The notes below the pieces were generated by a model that worked only from the letters and a program-made list of their open reading frames with translations, did no database searches and was not told where the DNA came from. A program made the translations under genes and the position numbers. Below, in pieces: positions 40,831 through 51,100 of a DNA stretch of 64,000 nt (position 1 is its first letter; every line of letters begins with the position of its first letter). Origin of the DNA: Nematopogon swammerdamellus (lineage: Eukaryota; Arthropoda; Insecta; Lepidoptera; Adelidae); contig OX336351.1 of assembly GCA_946902875.1 (NCBI GenBank), forward strand, positions 5,095,142-5,159,141, in the 5' to 3' direction.

Positions 40831-41490
40831 ATGCGGTAATTTTACAGTGCTATTTCATATAATATAATATCATTTATTGCTCCAAAAACCTATAGAAAAC
40901 TATTTTTGTTAAAAAAAATTATGGAATCAAGTTCGATATATAATTTAGACAAGGGGCAAAGGCACAAAGTTAAATACATAGTATATACATATTATATAAA
41001 TATATACATGTCCAATTAAGTTTTTATATAAACCGACAACACATATCTCTATATTTAAAACTAAGAACCACTAGCTAACACAACATCTACCTAAGAAGCA
41101 CCACAAACCGATGCGCGCTGCGACAAAATCCTTTGATCAATCGCTCTCAAAACACTCGCTGCATGTTTGTTTCCGCGCAGATAAAAAGATTCTGTATGTA
41201 AATATTAAATACAAGCGCAATTTCAATCGGAAGACAGCAGGTGTAAGCAACAGCCAGCAATACGCGCGTCCGCAATCTTCCTCAAATTACGACATCTGCG
41301 GGCGGATGGATCGACGCGATAGGTCAACAGCTGAAAGGTCGAGTCTCGGTGTTGTCAACCTCAGAATATTCCTTACGTACGTACATACATGTAGTTAGGT
41401 GCATACATACATACCATATTTAGATAGGACAAATTGTGACAAGTTCGAGTGCAGTTTTACTGTCACATGGATCAAAAACAATAAACCGCA
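40831..41490. other. Unassigned DNA
   Basis: 40860-41100 (TTTATTGCTCCAAAAACC, AAGGGGCAAAGGCACAAAG) resembles 60110-60170 and may be a reversed LINE tail. 41110-41350 is balanced in composition with an open 95-codon frame but no recognised domain. Confidence 0.35.
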
Positions 41491-41802
41491 TGCTGTATCC
41501 CGACAATCGGGGTAAGCAGATTCATCGGCGTTGTGCTGCAAGTAGTCTTGTAAATTACAGCACAGCTTCGACTACGTTTCGCAAAGTAGTCGGCCAAAGA
41601 CAAGATATAAATAAATATCAAGCAGCAAGTAAGGCAAAATCCACCTGCTGCATGAATCGATGAAAGGACCGTTCGAAGGGGAGGGGTGGATAGTCTGTCA
41701 CGCTTTAGTACATCATCTTGTCCGTATTCCTTAGTCGCCTTTTACGATATGTACGGGGCGAGATGCAGTGGGGTTTTTCTTTTTAATTACCGGCCGCACG
41801 TG
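41491..41802 (-). repeat. SINE: head 1 plus body C, reverse
   Basis: TATCCCGACAATCGGGGTAA, TAAATTACAGCACAGCTTCG and AGCAGCAAGTAAGGC, then CTTAGTCGCCTTTTACGATA and a decayed head-1 end CCGGCCGCACG. About 312 bp and nearly complete. Confidence 0.8.
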
Positions 41803-42094
41803 ACCCGATCCGATGACACATGCACATTGTGAGAAATTATTTAAAAAAAGACCTTTCGATTTTGAAGGACGTTGCGACGCTGAACTCAACGTTTGAGTTT
41901 GGAATGCAACAATTATACGCGTTTACGCGACAACATAAATATGTGTGTGAATCTTTATTTTTTTTTTAATTCTCTGTTTGTTTCTGTGAAATACTAAGCC
42001 CCGGCGCGCATGGCCAACTTTTGTCGCCTGCAACTTCGCCGCCGGAATACTTTCTCTACAATTTCACCTATTTTCTTACTGACTCTGCATTGTT

Positions 42095-42290
42095 GTTTAT
42101 TTTTGTTGTTTATTGTTTATTGAGCATTCATGGCAGTTAGACTGTACTCGAACTTATCACAATTTGTTCTATCCGATTCGATTATAACCTCGAAGAAGAA
42201 CTGGCAAGAAACTTCGCAGGGCATTTTTTTTAATAAATATTGTTACACGTATTTTAGTGATAGTTTATCGAAATAACAGCCTGAGAGAAA
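42095..42290 (+). repeat. Dispersed repeat I fragment
   Basis: GTTAGACTGTACTCGAACTT, GTTCTATCCGATTCGATTAT and AAACTTCGCAGGGCAT. It ends earlier than the copies at 12.4 and 61.1 kb. Confidence 0.6.
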
Positions 42291-43330
42291 GATAAATATA
42301 AAAATGATAAGATACAAGAAAATGTCACTTAACAAGCAATTAGGTAAGTAGTAGTATAACATTCACATGCTGCTATATAACATGCTGCCAATTGGAGCAG
42401 GCCAGTCTCGACAATTTGATTACGGTAAGTTGGATATTATTGCTAAAATACTATGGTCGGTCGAGCAGAAGACATTAATATGTATTGTGAGAGCTCTTGT
42501 ATGAAAGTAGATTGTGCAGATATTCAGATCTGTGATTTCATTATGAAGAAACCATTACACCTATTGACAATGCATGTTGCTATATGTACAATGTTGACTA
42601 AAAAGTTGGAGAATCTAGGATAAGTAGACACAATGGAATATTTGAACCGTTACAAAACATTAAATATACCTGCAAAATAAAATTACGTCGTCAAATTTCA
42701 TTTTACATTCGCAAAATAATTTTAAATTTCATTTCACATTAAACTTCAACTTGTTCAAACTAACTTCGCTTCGGATCTATCGGTTATTTTCACAGAGTTT
42801 GTTACTCGCGCCGCGCGCTTGGCCGTGTTGACCTAGTCTGATAGTTCGACCAATTACCGTTGACCTAGTTCGGTTCAACGCAGCGCGCGCGTCCCGCGAA
42901 CGAAGGGAAACTCGCCAGAAAAGTATTTCTGATTTATTCAGAGCATTCGCGACTGTTTCGCGATCGAGAAAATTGTTGCGGCGCATCTCCGCTAAGTATT
43001 TTCAATATAAAACTTATCCAAGTCGCATTCAGATGGAGTTTCATCTGGATTTTTCCATCTGCGGGGAAAATCTTATTCTGCAGCGATTGCTAGTAATCGA
43101 CGATGCGGCGGCGGCAGAACGATGCACACTTTTATATTTGCTTCGTCCTCGAGTTCCAGACCGGCTGAATGATTTTGCGTCATTTGCTACAATTTCACCG
43201 TGGTTTTCTTGCAAGATGTGCAGATGACGCCATAGTGAAAATGTTAACAAAGAATGAGTGAGTGTTTGTTAAGTTGAGGGCCAGACGTCTTCCTATGGGT
43301 TTTTTTTTAATCTTGCGTTTTCCACAACAA
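42291..43330. other. Non-repetitive DNA with a CG-rich patch at 42800-43240
   Basis: I find no repeat copies. GTTGACCTAGT occurs twice, at 42829 and 42862. The patch has many CG dinucleotides (CGCGCCGCGCGC, GATGCGGCGGCGGC). Frames on both strands have no domain. A regulatory or untranslated-exon role is possible but unsupported. Confidence 0.3.
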
Positions 43331-43337
43331 ACCACAA

Positions 43338-43485
43338 ACGATGAAAGACTTGAAAGCCAACATTGATGAAGAAATGACCAATTTGGAATCAGATGTTTTG
43401 CGAGCAACAATTCAAATCGTAAAACGAGCACAAAATGTGCATCGACTCAGGAGATGGTCATTTGACCTATATAATTTTTCATAAA
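43338..43485 (+). pseudogene. Possible DDE (Tc1/IS630-type) transposase C-terminal relic
   Basis: One frame gives LKANIDEEMTNLESDVLRAT and then IQIVKRAQ, and a shift of frame gives MCIDSGDGHLTYIIFHK and a stop. The order helix - VxRRAQ - C..xxGxHLxxIIF resembles the C-terminus of IS630/Tc1-type insect transposases. It is short and frameshifted, so this is a weak call. Confidence 0.35.
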
Positions 43486-43757
43486 TGAATCAATTTTACA
43501 CCTTACCTTGAAAACAAGGCCCAATTTTTCCATTTCTAACAAAATGGCAGCCAATTCACATTGTGCAATGAGTTTGTATTACTTTGACATTATGATATTG
43601 CTTTTGCCCCACCTGTTATGTATACATATATTCGGTGGATAAGTCGTCTAATGGGATACCTACATTTTAGGTATAAAACTAGTTTGTGGACGATTATATC
43701 GTTTTATGTGGAATATTCTTGCACTATTAATCTGAATTTACTGCTTGTTTTATTTAT

Positions 43758-43985
43758 GAAATCCAGTATGGGTGGCTGTGCTGATAAGCCAGAGGTACCG
43801 GAAATAGCCAAATCACCTGACCTCGCGAAATCACGCTCAGTGAGACACCATACCGGCAGATTTGCGGACTATAATTCATCCAGCTTGTTAATACGGCATT
43901 TGATTATTACCGGCCGCGCCGCGCCGGTAGAAAGTTTCCACACCCTAGCGGTGTGACAGAGGAACGATTTAGAGAAACGAGTTTA
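43758..43985 (-). pseudogene. LINE C-terminal and 3' tail fragment, reverse
   Basis: CAGTATGGGTGGCTGTGCTG, CCTCGCGAAATCACGCTCAG and CACACCCTAGCGGTGTGACA, then AGGAACGATTTAGAGAA: the reverse of the TARxWN-type LINE end, decayed. Confidence 0.6.
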
Positions 43986-44034
43986 TTTGTATTTTTTATT
44001 ATAATTTTTTTTATGGAAAGCGCGACGTGTGGCA

Positions 44035-44125
44035 CGAAAATCCTAAGTTTTCAAAGTTCGCACGGAAAACTTAATCGTACGGCACCCTCTTCACGCGAGT
44101 CCGACGCGTACTTGGCCGTTTTTAT
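44035..44125 (+). repeat. Fragment of the repeat ending in CGCACTTG-like sequence
   Basis: CACGAAAATCCTAAGTTTTC and CACGCGAGTCCGACGCGTAC followed by TTGGCCG match 8460-8580 and the ends of repeat E. Confidence 0.5.
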
Positions 44126-44284
44126 TTAATTAAACGGTTTTATTTAGCTTGACTTCGTATATTTGTTTCTATCTTTGTTTCAAATCTTGCGACAACTTTT
44201 TCAACTACTTCTACTGAACCGATTTTTATGAAACTTTGCACACACATTGAGTTCTCGTGACAATACAATATTATGATAATTTCA

Positions 44285-45500
44285 ACTTGGTAACGAGGGT
44301 CTGATGATGGAGTCAGGAGGTGGACAGTGGAACTCTTCAACCGTTACTAGTAACCCCATCGGTTTGGGCTCATTTGGTTGGTTTGGACGAGTGTCCCATA
44401 CTTCTACCAATACACTTGGTGACGAGGGTCTGATGATGGAGTCAGGAGGTGTACAGTGGAACTCTTCAACCGTTACTAGTAACCCCCTCGAGTTTGGGCT
44501 CATATGTTTGGTTTGGACGAGTATCCCATACTTCTACCAATACACTTGGTGAAGAGGGTCTGATGATGGAGTCAGGAGGTGTACAGTAGAACTCTTCAAC
44601 CGTTACTAGTAACCCCCTCGAGTTTGGGCTCATTTGGTTGGTTTGGACGAGTGTCCCATACTTCTACCAATACACTTGGTGACGAGGGTCTGATGATGGA
44701 GTCAGAAGGTGGACAGTGGAACTCTTCAACCGTTACTAGTAACCCCCTCGAGTTTGGGCTCATTTGGTTTGTTTGGACGAGTGCCCCATACTTCTACCAA
44801 TACACTTGGTGAAGAGGGTCTGATGATGGAGTCAGGAGGTGTACAGTAGAACTCTTCAACCGTTACTAGTAACCCACTCGAGTTTGGGCTCATTTTGTTG
44901 GTTTGGACGACTGTCCCATACTTCTACCAATACACTTGGTGACGAGGGTCTGATGATGGAGTCAGAAGGTGGACAGTGGAACTCTTCAACCGTTACTAGT
45001 AACCCCCTCGAGTTTGGGCTCATTTGGTTTGTTTGGACGAGTGCCCCATACTTCTACCAATACACTTGGTGACGAGGGTCTGATGATGGAGTCAGGAGGT
45101 GTACAGTGGAGCTCTTCAACCGTTACTAGTAACCCCTTCGAGTTTGGGCTCATATGGTTGGTTTAGACGAGTGTCCCATACTTCTACCAATACACTTGGT
45201 GACGAGGGTCTGATGATGGAGTCAGGAGGTGTACAGTGGATCTCTTCAACCGTTACTAGTAACCCCCTCGAGTTTGGGCTCGTTTGGTTGGTTTGGACGA
45301 GTGTCCCATACTTCTACCAATACACTTGGTGGCGAGGGTCTAATGATGGATTCAGGAGGTGGACAGTGGAACTCTTCAACTGTTACTAGTAACCCCCTTG
45401 AATTTGGGCTCATTTGGTTGGTTTGGACGAGTGTCCCATACTTCTACCAATACACTTGGTGACGAGGATCTGATTATGGAGGCAGGAGGTGGACTGTTGA
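44285..45500. repeat. Tandem array, 130-bp unit, about 9.3 copies
   Basis: Units start at about 44285 and then every 130 bp to 45455. Landmarks per unit are CTTGGTGACGAGGGTCTGAT, TCTTCAACCGTTACTAGTAA and TTGGTTTGGACGAGTGTCCC. The two-unit block 44545-44804 recurs almost exactly as 44805-45064 (GAAGAGGG plus ACAGTAGAAC in the first unit, AGTCAGAAGG and GAGTGCCCC in the second), a higher-order 260-bp repeat. 130 is not a multiple of three, so the staggered open frames shift each unit and are not genes. Confidence 0.93.
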
Positions 45501-45542
45501 ACTTAAATAAAACAAAAATAAGGATCAGGATATTTGTTTGAA

Positions 45543-45702
45543 TCCACCCAAGTTAAGGTTTCTGTATTGTCCCGAGAACTGTGTGGCGTTAGGGTGGCTA
45601 AAAATGATACGTTGTTAGCGATACACCACCCAAGTCAACGTTTGAAACGTGCCGAGGACTGTGTGGCATTAGGGTGGATAAAAATTATACGTCGTTAGCG
45701 TT
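45543..45702. repeat. Two-copy tandem repeat of about 84 bp
   Basis: CCACCCAAGTTAAGG...GTGTGGCGTTAGGGTGG...ACGTTGTTAGCG (45545-45624) and CCACCCAAGTCAACG...GTGTGGCATTAGGGTGG...ACGTCGTTAGCG (45628-45702). Confidence 0.75.
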
Positions 45703-45853
45703 TCAACTTCAAGGCTGGCCACATCTTGTTGTATGAGAGCCTTGCGCCACTACATGGACCTCAGGGAGGGGGTTGTCTGTTATTGGTCTAATACTCGTGG
45801 GAACAACATGAAAGAAAAAAATTATAAAAAAATCAAACTAAAAACGAGTAAAT

Positions 45854-46425
45854 AAAAAATAGGAAAAAAAACTTTTAAGTTAAACGGTTTTATTAAAAAA
45901 AAACGGCTGTACAAAAAATTAGAAAAAAATCTGCTATACAAAAACTAGAAAATAATAAGGACACAAACCTGGGCCTTCTTAAGATTTTACGTCTGGGTAA
46001 GAAATCGTCAATACTAGCGTGCTGTCTTCTCATGTCGGATGCCAAAGGGCACTTTGTGTCGCTGCGTCAGCGGAATAAGTAATAAATTGAGACTTTTAAC
46101 AGACTAATATAAAAACGTGGGGCGTATAATATGCGTAATAAATAACATGCGCCCCACGTTTTTATATTAGTCTGTTAAAAGTCTCAATTTATTACTTATT
46201 CCGCTGACGCAGCGACACAAAGTGCCCTTTGGCATCCGACATGAGAAGACAGCACGCTAGTATTGACGATTTCTTACCCAGACGTAAAATCTTAAGAAGG
46301 CCCAGGTTTGTGTCCTTATTATTTTCTAGTTTCTGTATAGCAGATTTTTTTCTAATTTTTTGTACAGCTGTTTTTTTTTATTAAAACCGTTTAACTTAAA
46401 AGTTTTTTTACCTATTTTTTTTTGT
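45854..46425. repeat. Long palindrome, arms about 270 bp, 25-base loop
   Basis: The left arm ends at 46124 (ACGTGGGGCG), the loop is 46125-46149, and the right arm starts at 46150 (CGCCCCACGT). The inner 195 bp or so read as perfectly complementary; the outer parts have a handful of differences (for example AGTTTTTG against AGTTTCTG). A transcript would make a very stable hairpin. The arm codes for nothing I recognise. Confidence 0.92.
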
Positions 46426-46860
46426 CTCAAGCTTCTCAACCAAATCCAAAGAAAAAAAGGAAATGAAAAGCTTTTAAAGGCGCATCAGGTCCAATTAACT
46501 TCCATATTAATTCGATGCCACAAAATTCACACATCCTGCATTCGAGTAGAGGCTCTCGGGAGGCCTCATTTTTCCGTCAAAGCCTGTCCGTCGACCGTTG
46601 AGGGCCGCTCGGCGTCGGCGGCTGCGTTGGGCGGGCGCCGGGCGGCGCGCGGCGTCCACCGGAAATGACACGTCAAGTCGGAAGCGCTTGGGATAACAAG
46701 ATGCAAAATGTTTTCGCGCCTTTGAAGAGTTGAACCTTGCCTCAGTCGTATTGATTGTCCTTCCTCCTTTGTTCTTCCGAGTTGTTGGTTCGTTAGTGCG
46801 TTTTACAGGTACTATATCACGGGAGCTGCTATAAGGAACTAGCATCCCTTATTCCATGCC
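46426..46860. other. Unassigned DNA with a GC-rich patch
   Basis: 46590-46670 is very GC-rich (GGGCGGGCGCCGGGCGGCGC). Overlapping frames on both strands (102 and 112 codons) reflect this composition; neither has a domain. Confidence 0.35.
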
Positions 46861-47245
46861 AGCCTCGATAGCTCAGTGGTGCAGACATTCGACTGTAGCT
46901 ATTGATTGTTAAGCAACGCTGGGCCGGTCAGAACTCGGATGGGTGACCGCTCGACCGTTGTAGGCTGACCGTTGTTCGGATTCCACGTAAAACTGTAAGT
47001 CCCTTCCCTTCTTACCTTAATAGGTGGTAGGGTTCAACTCACTCGGGTTGGTACCATCGCGCTGAATGAAACGTCGGTCGAAACGGCTAAGTATATGAAT
47101 ACCTTGTGTTTTCTGTTCGGTTCAGTGTAGCCGACACGACCGAAGGGAAGCACTGACATGGCACCTAGTTCACCCGGTGTTATGGGCTTACATCACGGAT
47201 GTTGTAGGTAATGTAGCCAACCCGTGTCAGTATCCATAAAAAAAA
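46861..47245 (+). repeat. SINE: tRNA-start/5S-like head plus body A, complete
   Basis: The first bases have an exact Pol III A box, TAGCTCAGTGG (46869-46879). GTTAAGCAACG and CTCGGATGGGTGACCGC (about 46911-46955) follow, almost identical to the internal promoter of 5S rRNA. Then come GTAGGCTGACC, TTCGGATTCCACGTAAAACT, the TAGGTGGTAGGG block, body A and an A-tail. It is not a working 5S gene: only about 45 bp of the 120 are present. Confidence 0.8.
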
Positions 47246-47584
47246 CCAGAATCACCCAAATTCAGGTTTTGCGTAATTAAGCGAACAAACCTCGCAAATA
47301 ACTTTCTATTGTAAAATTATAACGAGGTCGGTCGACTCAACCCAAGTCTGTTCTAGTTCAAAGTGTTACCTAATCTTATTAAGAGGAAACTATCGAGCTC
47401 TCTCGCTGCGGAGTAGGACACGGTTCATGTCCGTTAAGCTACTCTCTTACCGCAGAATCCCATACGAATAGCGGTGTAGATACACTCTCCAATTCGATAT
47501 GGCCTCATAATTTATCGAAAATACTTTCTGTATGCCGTTACCATCGCATCATACATAAGCTTTATATCTGTATACTGGTAAATA
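47246..47584. other. Unassigned DNA
   Basis: No repeat or gene recognised. Confidence 0.35.
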
Positions 47585-47626
47585 CCATACCACACGCTCT
47601 ATCCCGACAATCGGGGTAAGCAGAGT

Positions 47627-48148
47627 TGTTACGTATCTCAGGAGGCAACAGGCTTCAAAGGATCTCGAGCATTACTCACCAGCAGGATCCCTTGGATAGC
47701 CGGCGGCTAGCCAGTTGCCGTCCTCCACTCTGGTATGGCACTTGATACACACAGGTTAAAACGAGTCCATGCGCATGCAATATTTAATTCAATTTCACTA
47801 AAAAACACCATGCAGATCGAAACGGTTCAATGTCAATTTACACGAGCGATATTGGTTTCAGTGCTTGACGATCGATAGCTAATTACAACTGATCTGCTAG
47901 CGCGGCGTAGCGGCGATGCGAGGCCGCGGGGTGATGTGCTCGCCGCGAGGGGGAGGGGGCTCCAAGCAAGCAGTAGCTGTTCGCCGCCGGAGCGCCGTAG
48001 ATACTCATGCTGTGAAATAACGCATCAAGACCTCTTCCACCCATGAGACCTGAGATACCTTGTTGCAATGACCGAAAACGAGGCAACTGTACTAAAAACT
48101 AAAAAATTATGAAACCTACAACTAAACTAAACATACCAATACTAAACA
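47627..48148 (-). repeat. 3' LTR of BEL/Pao copy 2
   Basis: 522 bp. It matches 55069-55610 apart from a missing 20-bp segment near 48095 (ACTATCGTGGCTAGTAAC region). A GC-rich segment at 47895-48000 is present in both LTRs. A 67-codon frame occurs in both; no function is claimed. Confidence 0.9.
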
Positions 48149-48160
48149 TTCCGCCCACCA
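48149..48160 (-). other. Polypurine tract of BEL/Pao copy 2
   Basis: On the - strand TGGTGGGCGGAA lies directly before the 3' LTR, only about 20 bp after the pol stop codon. Confidence 0.6.
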
Positions 48161-48180
48161 AAATGCACATTTTAAGCTAA

Positions 48181-51100
48181 TTATTGATTTGGTAGAGGAC
48201 ATAGCTTCACCAAAGGCCGTCGCAGTGTACCATTGGTAGTCTTAACTGTTGCTACTCGAGAGATTCCATCCTTGCCAGGATGCAACTCTACAACGCGGCC
48301 GAGAATCCAATGCATTGGCCTGGTTAACTCGTCCTTCACAAGAACCAGAGAACCGCAGAGCAATTCAGAACTAGTATCAGACCATTTGTGTCTCTGGGTC
48401 AATGTGTGCAGATACTCGCGATGCCAGCGAATCCAAAAGTCTTGGTGTAAACGTTGGATCAGCTGCCAGCGTGTCAATCGATTCAGGTTGAGGTTTGTAT
48501 AATCGGATTCTGGTAGAGCCGTCAGAGGTTCTAGCGTAAGAAAATGACCGGGGGTTAGTACCGATAAATCATTTGGATCTGCACTAAGCGGGCACAATGG
48601 TCGAGAATTTAACAGTGCCTCGATTTGAGTTAGTATGGTGTAAAATTCTTCATAGGTTAATGTTTGATTTCCGACTACGCGCGCGAGATGAGTTTTTACT
48701 GATTTTACCCCGGCTTCCCATAACCCACCAAAATGGGGTGAAGCGGGGGGATTAAACGAGAAACTAATTTTTTCTCGTTCGCAAGCTTCTTTCAGGATGG
48801 GCTGTAGAATAGTTTGGGCCCCTACAAAGTTGGTCCCACAATCTGAGAAGATCCGATTGCAACGACCTCTCCGGGCAATAAAGCGACGTAGGGCTCCAAG
48901 AAATGCCTCGCTGGTTAATCCGATGACAAGCTCTAAATGCAGTGCCTTGGTCGCGAAGCACACGAACACGCATATATACGACTTAAAGGATCTCGAGCCG
49001 CGATGACGAATGACGGTGGTGGCAAAGGGGCCTGCGAAATCGACGCCGACGCATGCGAAGGGTTTTATTTGTTGGACTCGAACGTTGGGCAAGTCGGCCA
49101 TGCGAGGCTGTAAGTTTTTTGGGTTTACCCGGAAGCACCTTACGCAATTCGATAAACAACTACGGATCGCCCTTCTGGCAGAGAGGATCCAAAAGTTTTG
49201 TGCTAACAAGTAGCTTAGGGTCTGTAGACCTGGATGCAAATGTCGAAAATGTGTGTCTTCGATAATGAGTGTAGTGAGACGACCTTGACGAGGAAGCAAG
49301 GCCGGGTGTTTTTTATCGTAATCTAGGGCGGCATGTGACAGCCTGCCGCCCACCCTGAGGACTCCGGCGCAATCGAGGAACGGGTTTAATTTTCGCAGAT
49401 GTTTTGGAATCGGCTTGCCAGCCTTAATATTGGATATCTCCTCGCCGAAAACGGCGGATTGAACACGTTTTATTAAAATGAAAAGCGCTTCATTCAACTC
49501 GACCGCTGCGGGCTTACCCTCGATCTTGTTGGCTGGGTGACGAGAGTTATGGATGAACCGACGAACATACGCGACTATAGAAGTAATTGTAGACAGTTTC
49601 GAAAACCGTTCGAGAAAATCGTCAATCTTGTCCAAGGAGACCACGAGCGATACTACAGCATTCCTTTGCTCGGATCTGGCTTCGTTCGGTTCCCCTCCCG
49701 AGCACTTGGATACTGGCCAGGCTGACTCACGTAGCCGAAGCCAACTCGGTCCAGTCCACCACAGAGGATGGTCGATAAGCTCTGCAGCGGTCAATCCACG
49801 GGATGCGCAGTCAGCTGGATTGTGCTCTGATCGAATGGGATGCCAATGGAGAGAAGGAACTTCGTCTTGAATACGACTCACGCGATTGGCTACGAAGGTT
49901 TTCCAACGCGACGAAGGTGACTTGATCCATGCTAATGTTACTGTAGAGTCAGACCAGCAGAATATTTTGTCGAACGCGACTTGTTCTGTGTAGGTTCTAA
50001 GTGTAAACCCGATCAGGTCGGAGAGCAGCACGGCAGCGCAGAGCTCTAATCGTGGTAATGATATTCGTTTCAGCGGGCTAACCTTAGATCGAGCAACGAT
50101 CAACCGAATGCTCACATTTTGGTCGCCATCTTCGATGCGAAAATATATTACCGCACCATATCCGGCTTCGGACGCGTCGCAGAATCCACAGAGTAGCACC
50201 TTGGCGGTGGGCGAGCATCCGAGTGACCGGGGAATTTGCAGAGATACCAGGGATGGTAGCTCTGATACGTACTGACTCCATTTATTTACAATAGTCTCAG
50301 GGGCCAGGTCGTCCCAGCCCAAACCCAGTTCCCATATTCGTTGGATCAGGCACTTTGCAGTGAACGTCAACGGGGACAGGAATCCCAGGGGGTCAAATAT
50401 CCTAGCAAGCTCAGACAGGATCACTCGTTTCGTGCATTCCCTACTCAAGGGATTCACTACGAAGGAGAAGGTGTCCCGATCAGAATGCCATTGCAACCCA
50501 AGGATTTTTATTGGCGATGATGTATCCGAATCGAACGATAAGGCATTGCTATGGTGGTGTGCGAGGTCAATAGTTTTAAGTAGGTCTGGGGAGTTGCTAG
50601 CCCACTTACGAAGCTCAAAACAACCCTTATGTAAGATGTCGACAAGCTCGTTTTTCAACTGGATCGCTTCCGATACACTCTTGGACCCAGTAACAATATC
50701 GTCCATGTAAATATCCGAACTTAGGACTTTAGAGGCTAATGGTTTATGCGTACCTTCGTCCTTGGCTAACTGCAACAGAGTGCGCACCGCTAAAAAGCTC
50801 GAAGAAGCCATACCGTACGTCACCGTCCTGAGAGTGAACTCTCCAATCGGTTCAGAAGGCGAGAACCTCCATAGAATGCGTTGGTAGTCTTGATGATGAG
50901 GCGCGATCAGGATTTGCCGGTACATTTGTCGTACGTCAGCGGTGAATACTATTTTATGACTCCGGAAACGGAGTAAGATTGTGATGATATCCTCCTGCAA
51001 CCGGGGTCCCGTAAGCAGTGTTTCATTGAGGGAGGGACCGCGAGATGGTTTGGCCGAAGCATCGAAAACTGTTCTCAATTTAGTGGTCGTACTCTCAGGT

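Noticed and set aside
44285..45500. CRISPR-like array or repeat protein
   Set aside because: Units are contiguous with no unique spacers, and the 130-bp period shifts the reading frame every unit, so it is neither a CRISPR nor a coding repeat.
46360..46845. Overlapping frames of 102 and 112 codons on opposite strands
   Set aside because: Caused by a GC-rich patch; one begins inside the palindrome arm and neither shows a domain.
46861..46975. Possible 5S rRNA gene
   Set aside because: Only about 45 bp match 5S, the rest of the molecule is missing, and a SINE body with A-tail follows.
47883..48086. 67-codon frame duplicated at 55325-55528
   Set aside because: It is duplicated only because it lies in the LTRs of BEL copy 2; no motif or start context supports a protein.
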